Positions 45,380-54,220 of a stretch of DNA of 64,000 nt are shown one piece after another. A program made the translations under genes and the position numbers. This stretch comes from Flavobacterium cutihirudinis (GTDB lineage: Bacteria > Bacteroidota > Bacteroidia > Flavobacteriales > Flavobacteriaceae), in assembly GCF_003385895.1 (NCBI RefSeq), contig NZ_QRDQ01000007.1, positions 62,001-126,000 on the forward strand, given 5' to 3'. The notes under the pieces were generated by a model. That model saw only the letters and a list, made by a program, of their open reading frames with translations. It was not told where the DNA came from and ran no database searches. Position 1 is the first letter of the stretch. Every line of letters starts with the position of its first letter.

Positions 45380-46573
45380 ATGAACATACACGAATATCAA
45401 GGAAAAGAAATTTTAGCAAGTTACGGAGTACGCGTTCAACGCGGAATTGTGGCTAATAATGCGGTTGAAGCTGTAGCTGCTGCAAAACAATTAACTGCCG
45501 AAACTGGTACAGGATGGCACGTAATAAAAGCACAAATTCACGCAGGTGGTCGTGGAAAAGGTGGTGGAGTTAAGTTAGCAAAAAACTTACAGCAAGTTGA
45601 AGAGTTAGCAGAACAAATCATCGGAATGCAATTGATCACACCTCAGACTCCGCCTGAAGGTAAAAAAGTAAACAAAATTTTAGTTGCTGAAGATGTTTAT
45701 TATCCTGGAGAAAGCGAAACTTCTGAGTTTTATGTTTCTGTTTTATTGAATAGAGGTACAGGACGCAACATGATTATGTATTCTACTGAAGGTGGAATGG
45801 ATATCGAAGAAGTTGCTGAGCATACTCCACACTTAATCTTTACTGAAGAAGTTGATCCTAATGTTGGATTACAAGGTTTCCAGGCTAGAAGAATTGCCTT
45901 CAATTTAGGTCTTTCTGGAAATGCTTTTAAAGAAATGGTTAAATTCATCGACGCACTTTACAATGCTTACATTGGTTCTGATGCTTCTATGTTTGAAATC
46001 AACCCAGTTTTAAAAACTTCTGATAATAAAATCTTAGCTGTTGATGCTAAAGTTAACATCGACGATAACGCTTTATACAGACAACCTAAATATGCTGAAA
46101 TGAGAGATATCCGTGAGGAGAATCCAATCGAAGTTGAAGCTAAAGAAGTTGGTCTAAACTATGTTGACCTTGACGGTACTGTAGGATGTATGGTAAACGG
46201 AGCTGGTCTTGCAATGGCAACTATGGATTTAATTAAATATGCTGGTTTTGAGCCTGCTAACTTCCTTGACGTTGGTGGAACTGCTGATGCTAAACGTGTT
46301 GAAACAGCTTTCAGAATTATTTTGAAAGATCCAAACGTAAAAGCTATTTTGATTAACATCTTCGGAGGAATCGTTCGTTGTGACCGTGTTGCTCAAGGTG
46401 TTGTTGATGCTTACAAAAATATGGGTGACGCTATTAAAGTGCCAATTATCGTTCGTTTGCAAGGAACAAATGCTGAAATTGCAAAAGAATTAATTGACAA
46501 CTCTGGTATGCCAATCTTATCTGCAGTTCAATTCCAAGAAGCTGCTGACCAAGTTAAAGCTGCTCTTTCTTAA
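45380..46573 (+). CDS. sucC: Succinyl-CoA ligase beta subunit
   Basis: The beta subunit of succinyl-CoA synthetase (ADP-forming), 397 residues. It binds nucleotide and, with SucD, interconverts succinyl-CoA and succinate in the TCA cycle with substrate-level phosphorylation. It starts at the ATG at 45380 ([12 protein letters not shown]), since a TTG upstream lies in the promoter. ATP-grasp features: [20 protein letters not shown] near 51-70; [49 protein letters not shown]. No sucD follows; the alpha subunit must be elsewhere. It ends at a strong terminator. Confidence 0.95.
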   Translation: MNIHEYQGKEILASYGVRVQRGIVANNAVEAVAAAKQLTAETGTGWHVIKAQIHAGGRGKGGGVKLAKNLQQVEELAEQIIGMQLITPQTPPEGKKVNKILVAEDVYYPGESETSEFYVSVLLNRGTGRNMIMYSTEGGMDIEEVAEHTPHLIFTEEVDPNVGLQGFQARRIAFNLGLSGNAFKEMVKFIDALYNAYIGSDASMFEINPVLKTSDNKILAVDAKVNIDDNALYRQPKYAEMRDIREENPIEVEAKEVGLNYVDLDGTVGCMVNGAGLAMATMDLIKYAGFEPANFLDVGGTADAKRVETAFRIILKDPNVKAILINIFGGIVRCDRVAQGVVDAYKNMGDAIKVPIIVRLQGTNAEIAKELIDNSGMPILSAVQFQEAADQVKAALS

Positions 46574-46598
46574 TTAAATAAGAAATCAATTTATATAG

Positions 46599-46630
46599 AA
46601 AATCCCTCCGATTCTCGGAGGGATTTTTTT
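46599..46630 (+). terminator. Terminator after sucC
   Basis: AAAATCCCTCCGA and TCGGAGGGATTTT form a tight stem with a T run, about 25 bases after sucC. Confidence 0.85.
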
Positions 46631-47256
46631 GTTTTTTCAAGTTGCGTATATCTGTAGAGGCGCACGGCAGTGCGTCTTCGCAACGCTTATCTACGTGGTT
46701 ACGTGACGTAGACGCACTGCCGTGCGTTTCTACAATAAATTCGTGTAAAAGTTTTTTGTTTTTTCAAGTTACGTATATCTGTAGAGGCGCACGGCAGTGC
46801 GTCTACGCAACGTTTATCTATGTGATTACATGACGTAGACGCACTGCCGTGCGTCTCTACAATAAATTCGTGTAAAAGTTTTGTGATTTTTTATGTAGTC
46901 ATGTGAATGTAGAGGCGCACGGCAGTGCGTCTACACAACGTTTATCTATGTGGTTACGTGACATAGACACACTGCCGTGCGCCTCTACAATAAATTCGCG
47001 TAAAAGTTTTGTGATTTTTTATGTAGTCATGTGAATGTAGAGGCGCACGGCAGTGCGTCTACACAACGTTTATCTATGTGGTTACGTGACATAGACACAC
47101 TGCCGTGCGCCTCTACAATAAATTCGCGTAAAAGTTTTGTGATTTTTTATGTAGTCATGTGAATGTAGAGGCGCACGGCAGTGCGTCTACACAACGTTTA
47201 TCTATGTGGTTACGTGACATAGATACACTGCCGTGCGCCTCTACAATAAATTCTGC
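46631..47256. repeat. Tandem array of five 127-128 bp hairpin units
   Basis: Five head-to-tail units, with the phrase TGTAGAGGCGCACGGCAGTG starting at 46653, 46780, 46908, 47036 and 47164 (periods 127, 128, 128, 128). In each unit it is inverted ~60 bases later as CACTGCCGTGCGCCTCTACA, giving ~26 bp arms. An inner TCTATGT/ACATAGA pair lies in the loop of units 3-5. Units 3-5 are nearly identical, units 1-2 slightly different, with GTTTTTTCAAG as linker in place of GTGATTTTTTATGTAGTCAT. No open reading frame worth calling is present; short frames across it are chance. Confidence 0.92.
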
Positions 47257-47297
47257 ATAAAAAAAAATCTGCTTTAATTTTTTTGGGAAATAAAATA

Positions 47298-47365
47298 TAA
47301 CCACAGATTAAAAAGATTAGAATGATTTTAAAAATCTGTGCTAATCTTTTTAATCTGTGGCTAAG
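47298..47365. repeat. CCACAGATT-type inverted repeat after the array
   Basis: CCACAGATTAAAAAGATTAG near 47301 and CTAATCTTTTTAATCTGTGG near 47342. Perfect 20 bp arms around a ~20 bp spacer. It lies just beyond the 3' end of the DUF5694 gene. Confidence 0.7.
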
Positions 47366-47386
47366 ATATCTTTACGGTTAAATTAA

Positions 47387-48184
47387 TTATTTCAAAACAG
47401 TTGCCAATTCTACGATTTCAAATTCTGAATCGTGTACTAGAAATTCTCTTAGCATAGTAACATGGCTGGCACCAAGCAAAACCATTATTTTTTCGTCTTT
47501 GCTTTCAGTCAATTTCTGAATTAAAGAATACATGTATAAGTTTCGTTTGTACCAATTTGAAACTAAAGAAGCTCCTGTAAAATCGTCTGGATTTCCAGCT
47601 CTGTTGGCTACTTCTAAATACCATTGCATATCTTCATTATCGCGTTCTTTTTCATTGTAATAAAGCATAAGTTCGGTTAGAGAGCTTTTAGCCATTCTTT
47701 CATTATTATCTTTCTGAAACTTTTCTGTTGTCGCCGTATTTTTTTTCATTAAATCCTTCTGATTCGCTTTTTCCATTGACATCATTAAACTGTCATAAGG
47801 GAAACGAGTGCGATAATCAATTCCATATAATTTTTTATGCTTTAGTTTTTTTGCGGTGCGAAGTGCAAGCTGTGTAATTTCGTTTTTGCTATTTTTAAAT
47901 AAACTGTCTGTGTTTTTATTGTAAAATTCATCTAATCCTGCTTGTTTAGCGTATTGCCATTCTACAAATATTTTATCCGGACCAAATTTTTTGATTTTGT
48001 CACTCATTATTTCGAGCTCCTTTTGACTTTTTTCAGACATTATATTAAAAGTATTTATTTTGGAAATATCATGTCCTGGATTTGCGTAATGAAAAGTTCC
48101 GATTAACAGAATTTGTTTCTTTTTAGTTTGAGCAAATGATAGATTTAATGTAAAAAGGACTAGTAATAAAATGATTTTTTGCAT
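47387..48184 (-). CDS. DUF5694-family secreted protein
   Basis: This 265-residue protein begins at the ATG at 48184 (MQKIILLLVLFTLNLSFAQ), which gives a clean signal peptide. An ATG 60 bases upstream is in frame but adds non-hydrophobic residues. The core starts KKKQILLIGTFHYANPGHD and ends with KIMVLLGASHVTMLREFLV. Histidines in GTFHYANPG and GASH are the conserved family marks, reminiscent of TraB/GumN-like proteins. Function is unknown, and it is probably periplasmic. A 44-codon ORF (48241-48375) ends overlapping the longer ATG. Confidence 0.78.
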   Translation of the reverse strand: MQKIILLLVLFTLNLSFAQTKKKQILLIGTFHYANPGHDISKINTFNIMSEKSQKELEIMSDKIKKFGPDKIFVEWQYAKQAGLDEFYNKNTDSLFKNSKNEITQLALRTAKKLKHKKLYGIDYRTRFPYDSLMMSMEKANQKDLMKKNTATTEKFQKDNNERMAKSSLTELMLYYNEKERDNEDMQWYLEVANRAGNPDDFTGASLVSNWYKRNLYMYSLIQKLTESKDEKIMVLLGASHVTMLREFLVHDSEFEIVELATVLK

Positions 48185-48240
48185 GGTTATTTTGTGTTTA
48201 AATTCATTACAAATATGGAGGTAGATTTCAAGCTGTTTTT

Positions 48241-48375
48241 TCATTTTTGATGAATTACAAGTTTCATTGGATCAACTGCTGAAATTTTGCTTTCAAAATG
48301 TTCGTGTAAAGTTTTGAGGTGTTCATCGTATAAAAATTGATGTTTCATATAAATACCATTTTCTTTTAATGTCAT
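48241..48375 (-). CDS. Possible small ORF (44 residues) upstream of the DUF5694 gene
   Basis: ATG at 48375, stop TGA at 48243-48241. The peptide starts MTLKENGIYMKHQFLYDEHL and ends PMKLVIHQK; composition is protein-like, with no homologue recognised. Its stop overlaps the upstream ATG of the DUF5694 frame in an ATGA arrangement, which often signals coupled translation. It could instead be chance in the promoter region between divergent genes. Confidence 0.3.
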   Translation of the reverse strand: MTLKENGIYMKHQFLYDEHLKTLHEHFESKISAVDPMKLVIHQK

Positions 48376-48406
48376 AATCGTATTTTTGAACTCATAACTG
48401 ATATTT

Positions 48407-49447
48407 ATGAAATTTAAAATTCCTTTCTATTACCATATCATTCTTTTTCTCGGACTATTTTTAACTTTTTGTCTTTGGGATTACGGAATGAACAATCGAA
48501 TAGAAATGCTACGACTGACCACGGTTTATTTCTGGCTTGTATCGACTTTTATGCTTTCTATTTTTGTGGTTTATGTCTTCAATTTTTATACATTCTGCAA
48601 TTGGTTTCTCAATAAAAAGAAAATTCTTTTTTACTTTTTGAGTATTCCTTTTTCTCTGTTGATTTTTGCCGGTGTGAGATACTTTTTTCAGGAAGTGGTT
48701 ATGTTTCAATTTACTGGAATTCATAACTATTCTGAAGAAGGCAGAGAAGTATTATTTTATATTAAAGATAATTTTATCTTTGGTTTACCGGCTGTTATTT
48801 TAAGTACTTTGAGTTATTTGTTTTGGGAGTTTCAACACACTCAAAAGCAAAATCAGGAATTGCTTTTGGAAAACAAAAAAGCCGAATTTCAAATGCTGAA
48901 AGCACAGGTGAGTCCGCATTTTTTGTTTAATACACTTAATTCGTTTTACAGTCAGTTAGTTATAAAAGAAGATGAAATGGCTGATGATATTTTAGTGCTT
49001 TCTGATTTGCTTCGATACGTTATTAGCGAAACGGATAAAGATGAAGCAGTACTCTCAAAAGAAATTCAGTTTATTCAAAACTATATTCATTTACAGAAAA
49101 AAAGATTTGAAGATCAGTTGTATTTGGATTTTTCGGTTATCGGAAATTATTCGAATGAAAAAATTCTTTCGTCAGCTTTAATTCATTTTGTGGAGAATGT
49201 TTTTAAGCATGGAAAACTGAATATTGAAGAAGAGAAAACTGTTATTTTAATCAATATAGAAGATAAATTTCTAGAGATTTCAACACTCAATTATAATGCA
49301 GATGGAGAAAATTATTCTTCGACCGGAATTGGCTATGAAAATCTGACCAAGAGACTTGAATATATGTATAAAAACCAATTTATTCTTGAAAAAACCGAGG
49401 AAAATAATACCTTTAAAACGTACTTAAAAATACCACTAAAAAAATAA
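48407..49447 (+). CDS. LytS-type sensor histidine kinase
   Basis: This 346-residue inner-membrane kinase has four hydrophobic helices in the first ~140 residues (about 10-24, 40-62, 74-90 and 123-141). A short coiled linker leads to a His_kinase domain with phosphoacceptor His171 in SPHFLFNTLNSF, and a short HATPase with HFVENVFKHG and GIGYENLTKRLEYMY. This is the LytS/YehU branch common in Bacteroidetes. The response regulator gene begins 3 bases after its stop, so the pair form one operon. The signal sensed is unknown. Confidence 0.9.
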   Translation: MKFKIPFYYHIILFLGLFLTFCLWDYGMNNRIEMLRLTTVYFWLVSTFMLSIFVVYVFNFYTFCNWFLNKKKILFYFLSIPFSLLIFAGVRYFFQEVVMFQFTGIHNYSEEGREVLFYIKDNFIFGLPAVILSTLSYLFWEFQHTQKQNQELLLENKKAEFQMLKAQVSPHFLFNTLNSFYSQLVIKEDEMADDILVLSDLLRYVISETDKDEAVLSKEIQFIQNYIHLQKKRFEDQLYLDFSVIGNYSNEKILSSALIHFVENVFKHGKLNIEEEKTVILINIEDKFLEISTLNYNADGENYSSTGIGYENLTKRLEYMYKNQFILEKTEENNTFKTYLKIPLKK

Positions 49448-49450
49448 TTT

Positions 49451-50158
49451 ATGGCTTTTAAATGTATTATTGTGGACGACGAACCACCTGCAACACGAAT
49501 TCTTGAAAATTATATTGGAAAAGTAAATTTCTTAGAAAAAGTTGGAGTTTTTAATGATTCATTAAAAGCATTAGAATTTTTAAATACACAAACAGTTGAT
49601 GTAATTTTTCTGGATATTCAAATGCCACAATTAACTGGTTTGCAGATTTCAAGAATCATTTCAAAAGATATAAAAGTAATTTTTACAACAGCTTATCCGG
49701 ATTTTGCTTTAGAAGGATTTGAATTAAATGCAGTTGATTATTTATTGAAACCTATTTCGTTCGAACGATTTTATCAGGCGGTTTCAAAACTGAATTCGGA
49801 ACCTAAAACTATTGTTTCAAATCATAGCAATACAATAGATTTTTTATTTATTAAAACGGATGGGAAAAACAAATTTCAGAAAGTTTTTCTAAGCGATATT
49901 TTGTATGTAGAAAGTCTGCAGAATTACGTTTGCATTCATACTTCAAAACAGCAGATTATTACGCATTCGTCTTTAAGAAATGTAATTGAATCGCTTCCTG
50001 AAAATGATTTTATACAGATTCATAAATCGCATATTATTTCTTTAAAGCATATTGAATCAACAGATAATTTTTCTGTTTTTATAAATGGAAAAGAGTTACC
50101 GATTGGCGCGACTTTTAAAGATGCTTTTTTTGAAAAAGTAGAAGAAAATAAAATATGA
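49451..50158 (+). CDS. LytTR-family response regulator
   Basis: This 235-residue regulator has an N-terminal receiver domain with Asp9/Asp10 (IIVDDEPPA), phosphoacceptor Asp55 (FLDIQMP), Thr in FTTAYPDFA and Lys in LLKPISF. The C-terminal LytTR DNA-binding domain has FIKTDGKNKFQKVFLSDILY, LRNVIESLPENDFIQIHKSH and PIGATF. It is the partner of the LytS-type kinase. Targets cannot be read from the window. Confidence 0.93.
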   Translation: MAFKCIIVDDEPPATRILENYIGKVNFLEKVGVFNDSLKALEFLNTQTVDVIFLDIQMPQLTGLQISRIISKDIKVIFTTAYPDFALEGFELNAVDYLLKPISFERFYQAVSKLNSEPKTIVSNHSNTIDFLFIKTDGKNKFQKVFLSDILYVESLQNYVCIHTSKQQIITHSSLRNVIESLPENDFIQIHKSHIISLKHIESTDNFSVFINGKELPIGATFKDAFFEKVEENKI

Positions 50159-50198
50159 TTTTAACCGCAAAGGACGCTAAGATATTTACTTTTCTTTG

Positions 50199-50264
50199 TC
50201 ATTATAAACGCAAAGTTCGCAAAGCCTTAACCATATAGCTTTGCGAACTTTGCGTTTATAATCG
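50199..50264. repeat. Inverted repeat ATTATAAACGCAAAGTTCGC
   Basis: ATTATAAACGCAAAGTTCGC (from ~50200) and GCGAACTTTGCGTTTATAAT (to ~50263) pair almost perfectly, between the convergent response-regulator and DUF1456 genes; it may serve both transcripts as an end hairpin. Confidence 0.6.
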
Positions 50265-50303
50265 TACAGATTGGAAAATTTCTTAGCGCCTTTTGTGGTA
50301 CAA

Positions 50304-50768
50304 TTACTTTTTATTCTTCCCGTTTTTGAAAACCACTTTTTCTACAACAACTGGTTTTCCATTTCCTTTTGGGAATGCTTTCTTTTTAGGTTTTCCAGCT
50401 GATGAACCTGATTTTGATTTACTTTGATCACCTCTGTATTTTTCTGAGTCTTTTGGAGCAGCTTTAAATTCTGGTCTTTCTTTAGACGTTTCTTTCTTCG
50501 GAATCTCAGCTTTATGTTTTGCTAAAACATCATTTGGATTCTTTGGATTTTCTTTGGTTCCTCTTAAATGAATTACCAATCCGTTCAGGAAGTTACGCAA
50601 AACCTGATCACCACATTCCATATAATTAGGATGATCTTCAGCTCTGAAAAAAGCACCTAATTCTGATTTTGAAATTCTAAAATCTACTAATTCTAAAATT
50701 TCAACTATTTGATCATCACGGAGCATCAAAGCCACGCGAAGTTTTTTAAGTATATCGTTATTTGTCAT
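50304..50768 (-). CDS. DUF1456 (YehS-like) protein
   Basis: This 154-residue cytoplasmic protein has two copies of the YehS-type helical repeat: NNDILKKLRVALMLRDDQIV with SKSELGAFFRAEDHPNY, then MECGDQVLRNFLNGLVIHLRG. The last ~60 residues are a lysine-rich, disordered basic tail (KSKSGSSAGKPKKKAFPKGN), longer than in E. coli YehS. Function is unknown; the basic tail suggests nucleic-acid or ribosome contact (inference). TACCTTTG on the minus strand at 50851-50844 is a -7 box, giving a ~75-base leader. Confidence 0.85.
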   Translation of the reverse strand: MTNNDILKKLRVALMLRDDQIVEILELVDFRISKSELGAFFRAEDHPNYMECGDQVLRNFLNGLVIHLRGTKENPKNPNDVLAKHKAEIPKKETSKERPEFKAAPKDSEKYRGDQSKSKSGSSAGKPKKKAFPKGNGKPVVVEKVVFKNGKNKK

Positions 50769-50865
50769 AATTTTTGTTTCATGTTTAAAGTCTCAAGTTT
50801 TTTCAATCTTTACTTGAACCTAAAACTCATTATTTACTTTTTGCAAAGGTAGTTTTTTAAAATGA

Positions 50866-51900
50866 TTAAAAACGAGAATTAAAATCATTTAAAACGCTTA
50901 CAAGTTTATCCAAATCTTCTTTTAAATGATTTGCTGTGATTACAATTCGGTTCAAAGGTTCTGAATCTTTAGTGTATTTGAAACTGGCAATAATTATTTT
51001 TTCAGCTTTTAATTTATCGACCAATTCTTCGGCTAATAAATAAATCAAAGGATACTTTTTATCAAACTTAATAAAATTACTTTGATTAAGAATCGAATCG
51101 ATATAATTCAAATTCTCTAGTAATTTCTGATGTTGAATTTGATATATTTCTGAAGCATCTGAAAGCGATTGCACAAAGGCCGGATTCATTCCTGCGGCAC
51201 TCGTAAAAGTTTCAAGTTCTTTTATTTCCTTTATAAATTGTGCATTTCCTGCGATAACGCCGCCAGTTAAGCCAAAAGCTTTTCCTAAAGAAGAGACAGT
51301 GATTTTTTGACTAATCAGATATTCAAACGAGGAATATATTCCTGAGCCATTTTTACCAATAATTCCCAGAGAATGAGATTCGTCAATAACTAAAGTAATT
51401 TCTTTTTGATGCGAAATCTCATTTAAAAAAGACAAATCAACAGGTTTTGTCTCGAATGAAGGAACGCCATCAGTCAGAATCGTAATCTTTTCAGATTCGG
51501 TATTTAATAAACGATCATTTAATTTCTGATTTACAAATACAGGCGAACTATTTTCGACCGTAATAGCGGAATGTATTTCATTTAAATGAAAAAAACAGTC
51601 CGTTTCCTTTTTCAGTTTTTCCAAAACCAATTTTCCTGCCAGCATTCCTGATGAAACTGTTACAGTATTTTCTGAACCTATGTGAGAGGCCAGAAAGTTT
51701 TCGCCTGCATCATAAGCCGTCAATTGAATATTAGCGGTTCTGGAACTTCCATAAGTAGTTCCCCATTTCAGTATATTATTGATGACAAGATCCTGAAATT
51801 CCTTGTGTGTTGGAAGTCCCAAATAAGCAGTTCCTCCAAAATACAAATATTCTTTTTGGTCAACTTCAATAATTCGGTCAGGAAATTTTTCGACTTTCAT
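50866..51900 (-). CDS. BioF/KBL-like PLP-dependent enzyme, short form
   Basis: This cytoplasmic PLP enzyme of 344 residues has an alpha-oxoamine-synthase-like fold (8-amino-7-oxononanoate synthase, 2-amino-3-ketobutyrate CoA ligase). Visible marks are YLYFGGTAYLGLPTHKEFQD, WGTTYGSSRTANIQLTAYD, Asp in DESHSLGIIG, and the lysine in VSSLGKAFGLTGG. It is ~50 residues shorter than BioF, and no biotin genes are adjacent. It follows the dipeptide epimerase gene by 2 bases, so the two are one operon. It might act on an amino acid released from peptides; the reaction is open. Confidence 0.82.
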   Translation of the reverse strand: MKVEKFPDRIIEVDQKEYLYFGGTAYLGLPTHKEFQDLVINNILKWGTTYGSSRTANIQLTAYDAGENFLASHIGSENTVTVSSGMLAGKLVLEKLKKETDCFFHLNEIHSAITVENSSPVFVNQKLNDRLLNTESEKITILTDGVPSFETKPVDLSFLNEISHQKEITLVIDESHSLGIIGKNGSGIYSSFEYLISQKITVSSLGKAFGLTGGVIAGNAQFIKEIKELETFTSAAGMNPAFVQSLSDASEIYQIQHQKLLENLNYIDSILNQSNFIKFDKKYPLIYLLAEELVDKLKAEKIIIASFKYTKDSEPLNRIVITANHLKEDLDKLVSVLNDFNSRF

Positions 51901-51902
51901 TT

Positions 51903-52913
51903 TTATAAAAGTGTAACTCCGGTTCCGTTAAGCTCAGAATAACTCACGACACCGTCTTTAATAGTAACTCCAGTAGCAATATCTTCTGCGAGAAGGAGTG
52001 CACCATCCATGTCTACGTAATCTAATTGAGGAAGCAAATGTGCTATTGCCGAAATTCCAACTGTCGATTCGGTCATACAACCTACCATTGTTTTTAAACC
52101 TAATTTTTTAGCTTCTTCAATCATTCGCTTGCCTGGAGTTAATCCGCCACATTTTACCAATTTGACATTTACACCATGAAAATGATTAAAACATTTGGAG
52201 ACATCTTCCTCAATAATACAACTTTCATCAGCAATTATCGGAAGAACGGAATGTTTAAAAACTTCTTTATGTCCTTCCCAATTGTCTGCTTTCATTGGTT
52301 GTTCAAGAAATTCTACGCCTAGTTTTTTCAGTTCAATTGCATTATTTATTGTTTCTTCGACGCCCCAGCCGCAGTTTGCGTCAATTCTAAAAACCGCATT
52401 TGTATGTTTTCGAAGTTCTTTTACGATAGCAATATCTTCCTTGGTTCCTAATTTGATTTTATAAATAGGCCAAGGCAGTTCCTGCATTTTTGAAACCATT
52501 TTATCTATTGAAGCAATCCCAATTGTGTAATCCGTCAACGGATTTTTCTCAGTGGTATAATTCCAAAGCTCAAGGAGTTTTTTGCCCTTTTTTCGTGCAT
52601 ACAAATCATTATAAGCCAAATCCAGCGCACATAATGCAAACATATCATCTTTTAAATATGGATGAATTTTAGACCAAAATGCTTCGGGAGTTTCATTTTC
52701 TGACGCCTCAATAATTCCTCTGATTTTTTCCAAATCTTCCATCATGATGGCAACAGTAGTATTGTAGTATGGATTAGAAGTTGCTTCTCCAAAACCCGAA
52801 AATCCATCACTTTGAAGTTCTACAATTAACGATGGTTGAAAATCAATGGATTCTCTTGAAATCGTGAAAGTATGTTTTAGTTTTAAATTATACTCTCTTA
52901 AAATTAGTTTCAT
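51903..52913 (-). CDS. Dipeptide epimerase (enolase superfamily)
   Basis: This 336-residue cytoplasmic metal-dependent enzyme begins at the ATG at 52913 (MKLILREYNLKLKHTFTISR). The upstream open frame would overlap the preceding gene region. Enolase-superfamily features: catalytic lysines in YKIKLG (KxK motif), metal ligands in FRIDANCGW, EQP and ADESC, and VKCGGLTPGKRM with late DGALLL. These fit the L-Ala-D/L-Glu (YkfB/YcjG-like) epimerases that recycle murein peptides. The specificity for particular dipeptides is not visible. In one operon with the PLP enzyme. Confidence 0.85.
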   Translation of the reverse strand: MKLILREYNLKLKHTFTISRESIDFQPSLIVELQSDGFSGFGEATSNPYYNTTVAIMMEDLEKIRGIIEASENETPEAFWSKIHPYLKDDMFALCALDLAYNDLYARKKGKKLLELWNYTTEKNPLTDYTIGIASIDKMVSKMQELPWPIYKIKLGTKEDIAIVKELRKHTNAVFRIDANCGWGVEETINNAIELKKLGVEFLEQPMKADNWEGHKEVFKHSVLPIIADESCIIEEDVSKCFNHFHGVNVKLVKCGGLTPGKRMIEEAKKLGLKTMVGCMTESTVGISAIAHLLPQLDYVDMDGALLLAEDIATGVTIKDGVVSYSELNGTGVTLL

Positions 52914-52944
52914 AATTTGTGCTATTTTTTTATTTTTTTTTCGA

Positions 52945-53745
52945 TCAATAACCAAGCCAGAGGACAGCTTTTACAAATCCGTCCCGCCAAAGTTTTTCAT
53001 TATGTTCGCCGCCAGGAACAATTTTGGTTTTCGTAAGATGGAGACAATAACAGCGATTTTTATCTAATAGTTTTTCCATTTTATGTAAATCATTTACCAT
53101 ATTTTCATCTTCTTTATCTCCACATAAAAAGTAAAATCGGGTTTTGATTTTTGGAGACTTTTCGGTAAAAGTGTAAATTTCATTCGAAAACCAAAATGAA
53201 GGGGAAAGAGCGCCTACATTTCCGAAGATTTCCGGATATTTTACACCAGCATAAAAAGAAACCAAACCGCCAAGAGAACTTCCCATAATTGTAGTGTTTT
53301 TAGCTTTTGTTTTGGTTCGGTAATTTTTATCAATATATGGTTTCACGGTATTTACGATAAAATCCAGGTATTCATCAGCTTTTCCGCCGCCGTATTTTTC
53401 ATTTTTGAAAGGCGTTAATTCATCGATACGTTTGTCATTTCCGTGTTCGATTCCCACCACAATTACAGGTGCTTTTAAACTGTCCAATTTTTCATCTATA
53501 TTCCATTCGCCTACAAAAGAGGTTTTAGCATCAAAGAGATTTTGAGCATCATGCATATAGATTACACTATATCTTTTTTTGGCTGAAGCCGAATAATCTT
53601 CGGGCAGATAAAGCCATATTTTTTTGGTGGTTTTAAGTTGAGGAGATTCCAGATTGAAAGTAGACACATTTTTGGAAGCAGTGCTTTCTTGCGCATTTCC
53701 GAACGTAATCCAAAGAAAAACAAAAAAGAAAAGTCCTCTATTCAT
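52945..53745 (-). CDS. Secreted esterase-fold alpha/beta hydrolase
   Basis: This 266-residue protein has a signal peptide (GLFFFVFLWITFGNA). The hydrolase core of the putative-esterase family has YSVIYMHDAQNLFDAKTSF, IIVVGIEHGNDKRIDELTPF-like text, nucleophile elbow GSSLGG and SPSFWFSNEIY, and a late HNEKLW histidine (GGEHNEKLW). It is probably periplasmic or secreted. Substrate unknown; similar fold to the protein at 23365-24231. It lies 32 bp upstream of the epimerase gene on the same strand and may be in the same operon. Confidence 0.83.
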   Translation of the reverse strand: MNRGLFFFVFLWITFGNAQESTASKNVSTFNLESPQLKTTKKIWLYLPEDYSASAKKRYSVIYMHDAQNLFDAKTSFVGEWNIDEKLDSLKAPVIVVGIEHGNDKRIDELTPFKNEKYGGGKADEYLDFIVNTVKPYIDKNYRTKTKAKNTTIMGSSLGGLVSFYAGVKYPEIFGNVGALSPSFWFSNEIYTFTEKSPKIKTRFYFLCGDKEDENMVNDLHKMEKLLDKNRCYCLHLTKTKIVPGGEHNEKLWRDGFVKAVLWLGY

Positions 53746-53798
53746 GTTTATTGTGTTTTAGTTATAAATATGATATTTTAGCTAAAAATAATAAATTG

Positions 53799-54200
53799 AT
53801 GAATACCGAAGAAGAAAAGAGAAGTTTACTTTTAGAAATGATTGCTTTCTCGACAGTTGATGGTCAATTGCATAAACGCGAGCTGGAATTTTTATGGCTG
53901 GTTGCTCAGGAACTGAATATTGATCGTGCTCTTTTTCAGGATTTATTTCATCAGGAATATACTGCTAAAGTGATCAAATCTGAATTTCAGCGTATTCAGC
54001 AATTTTACAGATTAGCATTGATTATGCATTGCGACGGTATTTTGCACGAAAAAGAAGCAAAAGCAATTCAGCAAATTGCAATTGAAATGGGATTAAATCC
54101 AGGCGCTGTAAAGCGTGTTTTGGATCTTATGGAAAAAGCACCAAATGCCTTAATTGACCCAAAAGTGCTGCTCAAGGTATTTCAGGAGCAACACAATTAG
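53799..54200 (+). CDS. TerB-like helical protein
   Basis: This 133-residue cytoplasmic protein starts at the ATG at 53799 (MNTEEEKRSLLLEMIAFSTV). It has the TerB-type helical fold: MIAFSTVDGQLHKRELEFLW in the first half, and LALIMHCDGILHEKEAKAIQ in the second, each with the Asp-Gly-x-Leu-His-x-Lys/Glu signature. The name comes from tellurite-resistance TerB, but lone TerB-like genes are common and there are no other ter genes here, so no tellurite role is implied. It converges with the prolyl oligopeptidase gene, 20 bp apart. Confidence 0.8.
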   Translation: MNTEEEKRSLLLEMIAFSTVDGQLHKRELEFLWLVAQELNIDRALFQDLFHQEYTAKVIKSEFQRIQQFYRLALIMHCDGILHEKEAKAIQQIAIEMGLNPGAVKRVLDLMEKAPNALIDPKVLLKVFQEQHN

Positions 54201-54220
54201 TTCATAAAAAATTTTAGATT

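Noticed and set aside
46642..46833. 63-codon frame inside the 128 bp array
   Set aside because: It runs through hairpin arms, its frame is not kept in the other units (period 127 or 128 is not a multiple of 3), and composition is not protein-like.
46631..47256. CRISPR array
   Set aside because: Units are 128 bp, contiguous, with no variable spacers and no cas genes nearby.
53799..54200. Tellurite resistance gene
   Set aside because: Only the TerB fold is shared; the other ter genes are absent, so resistance is not supported.
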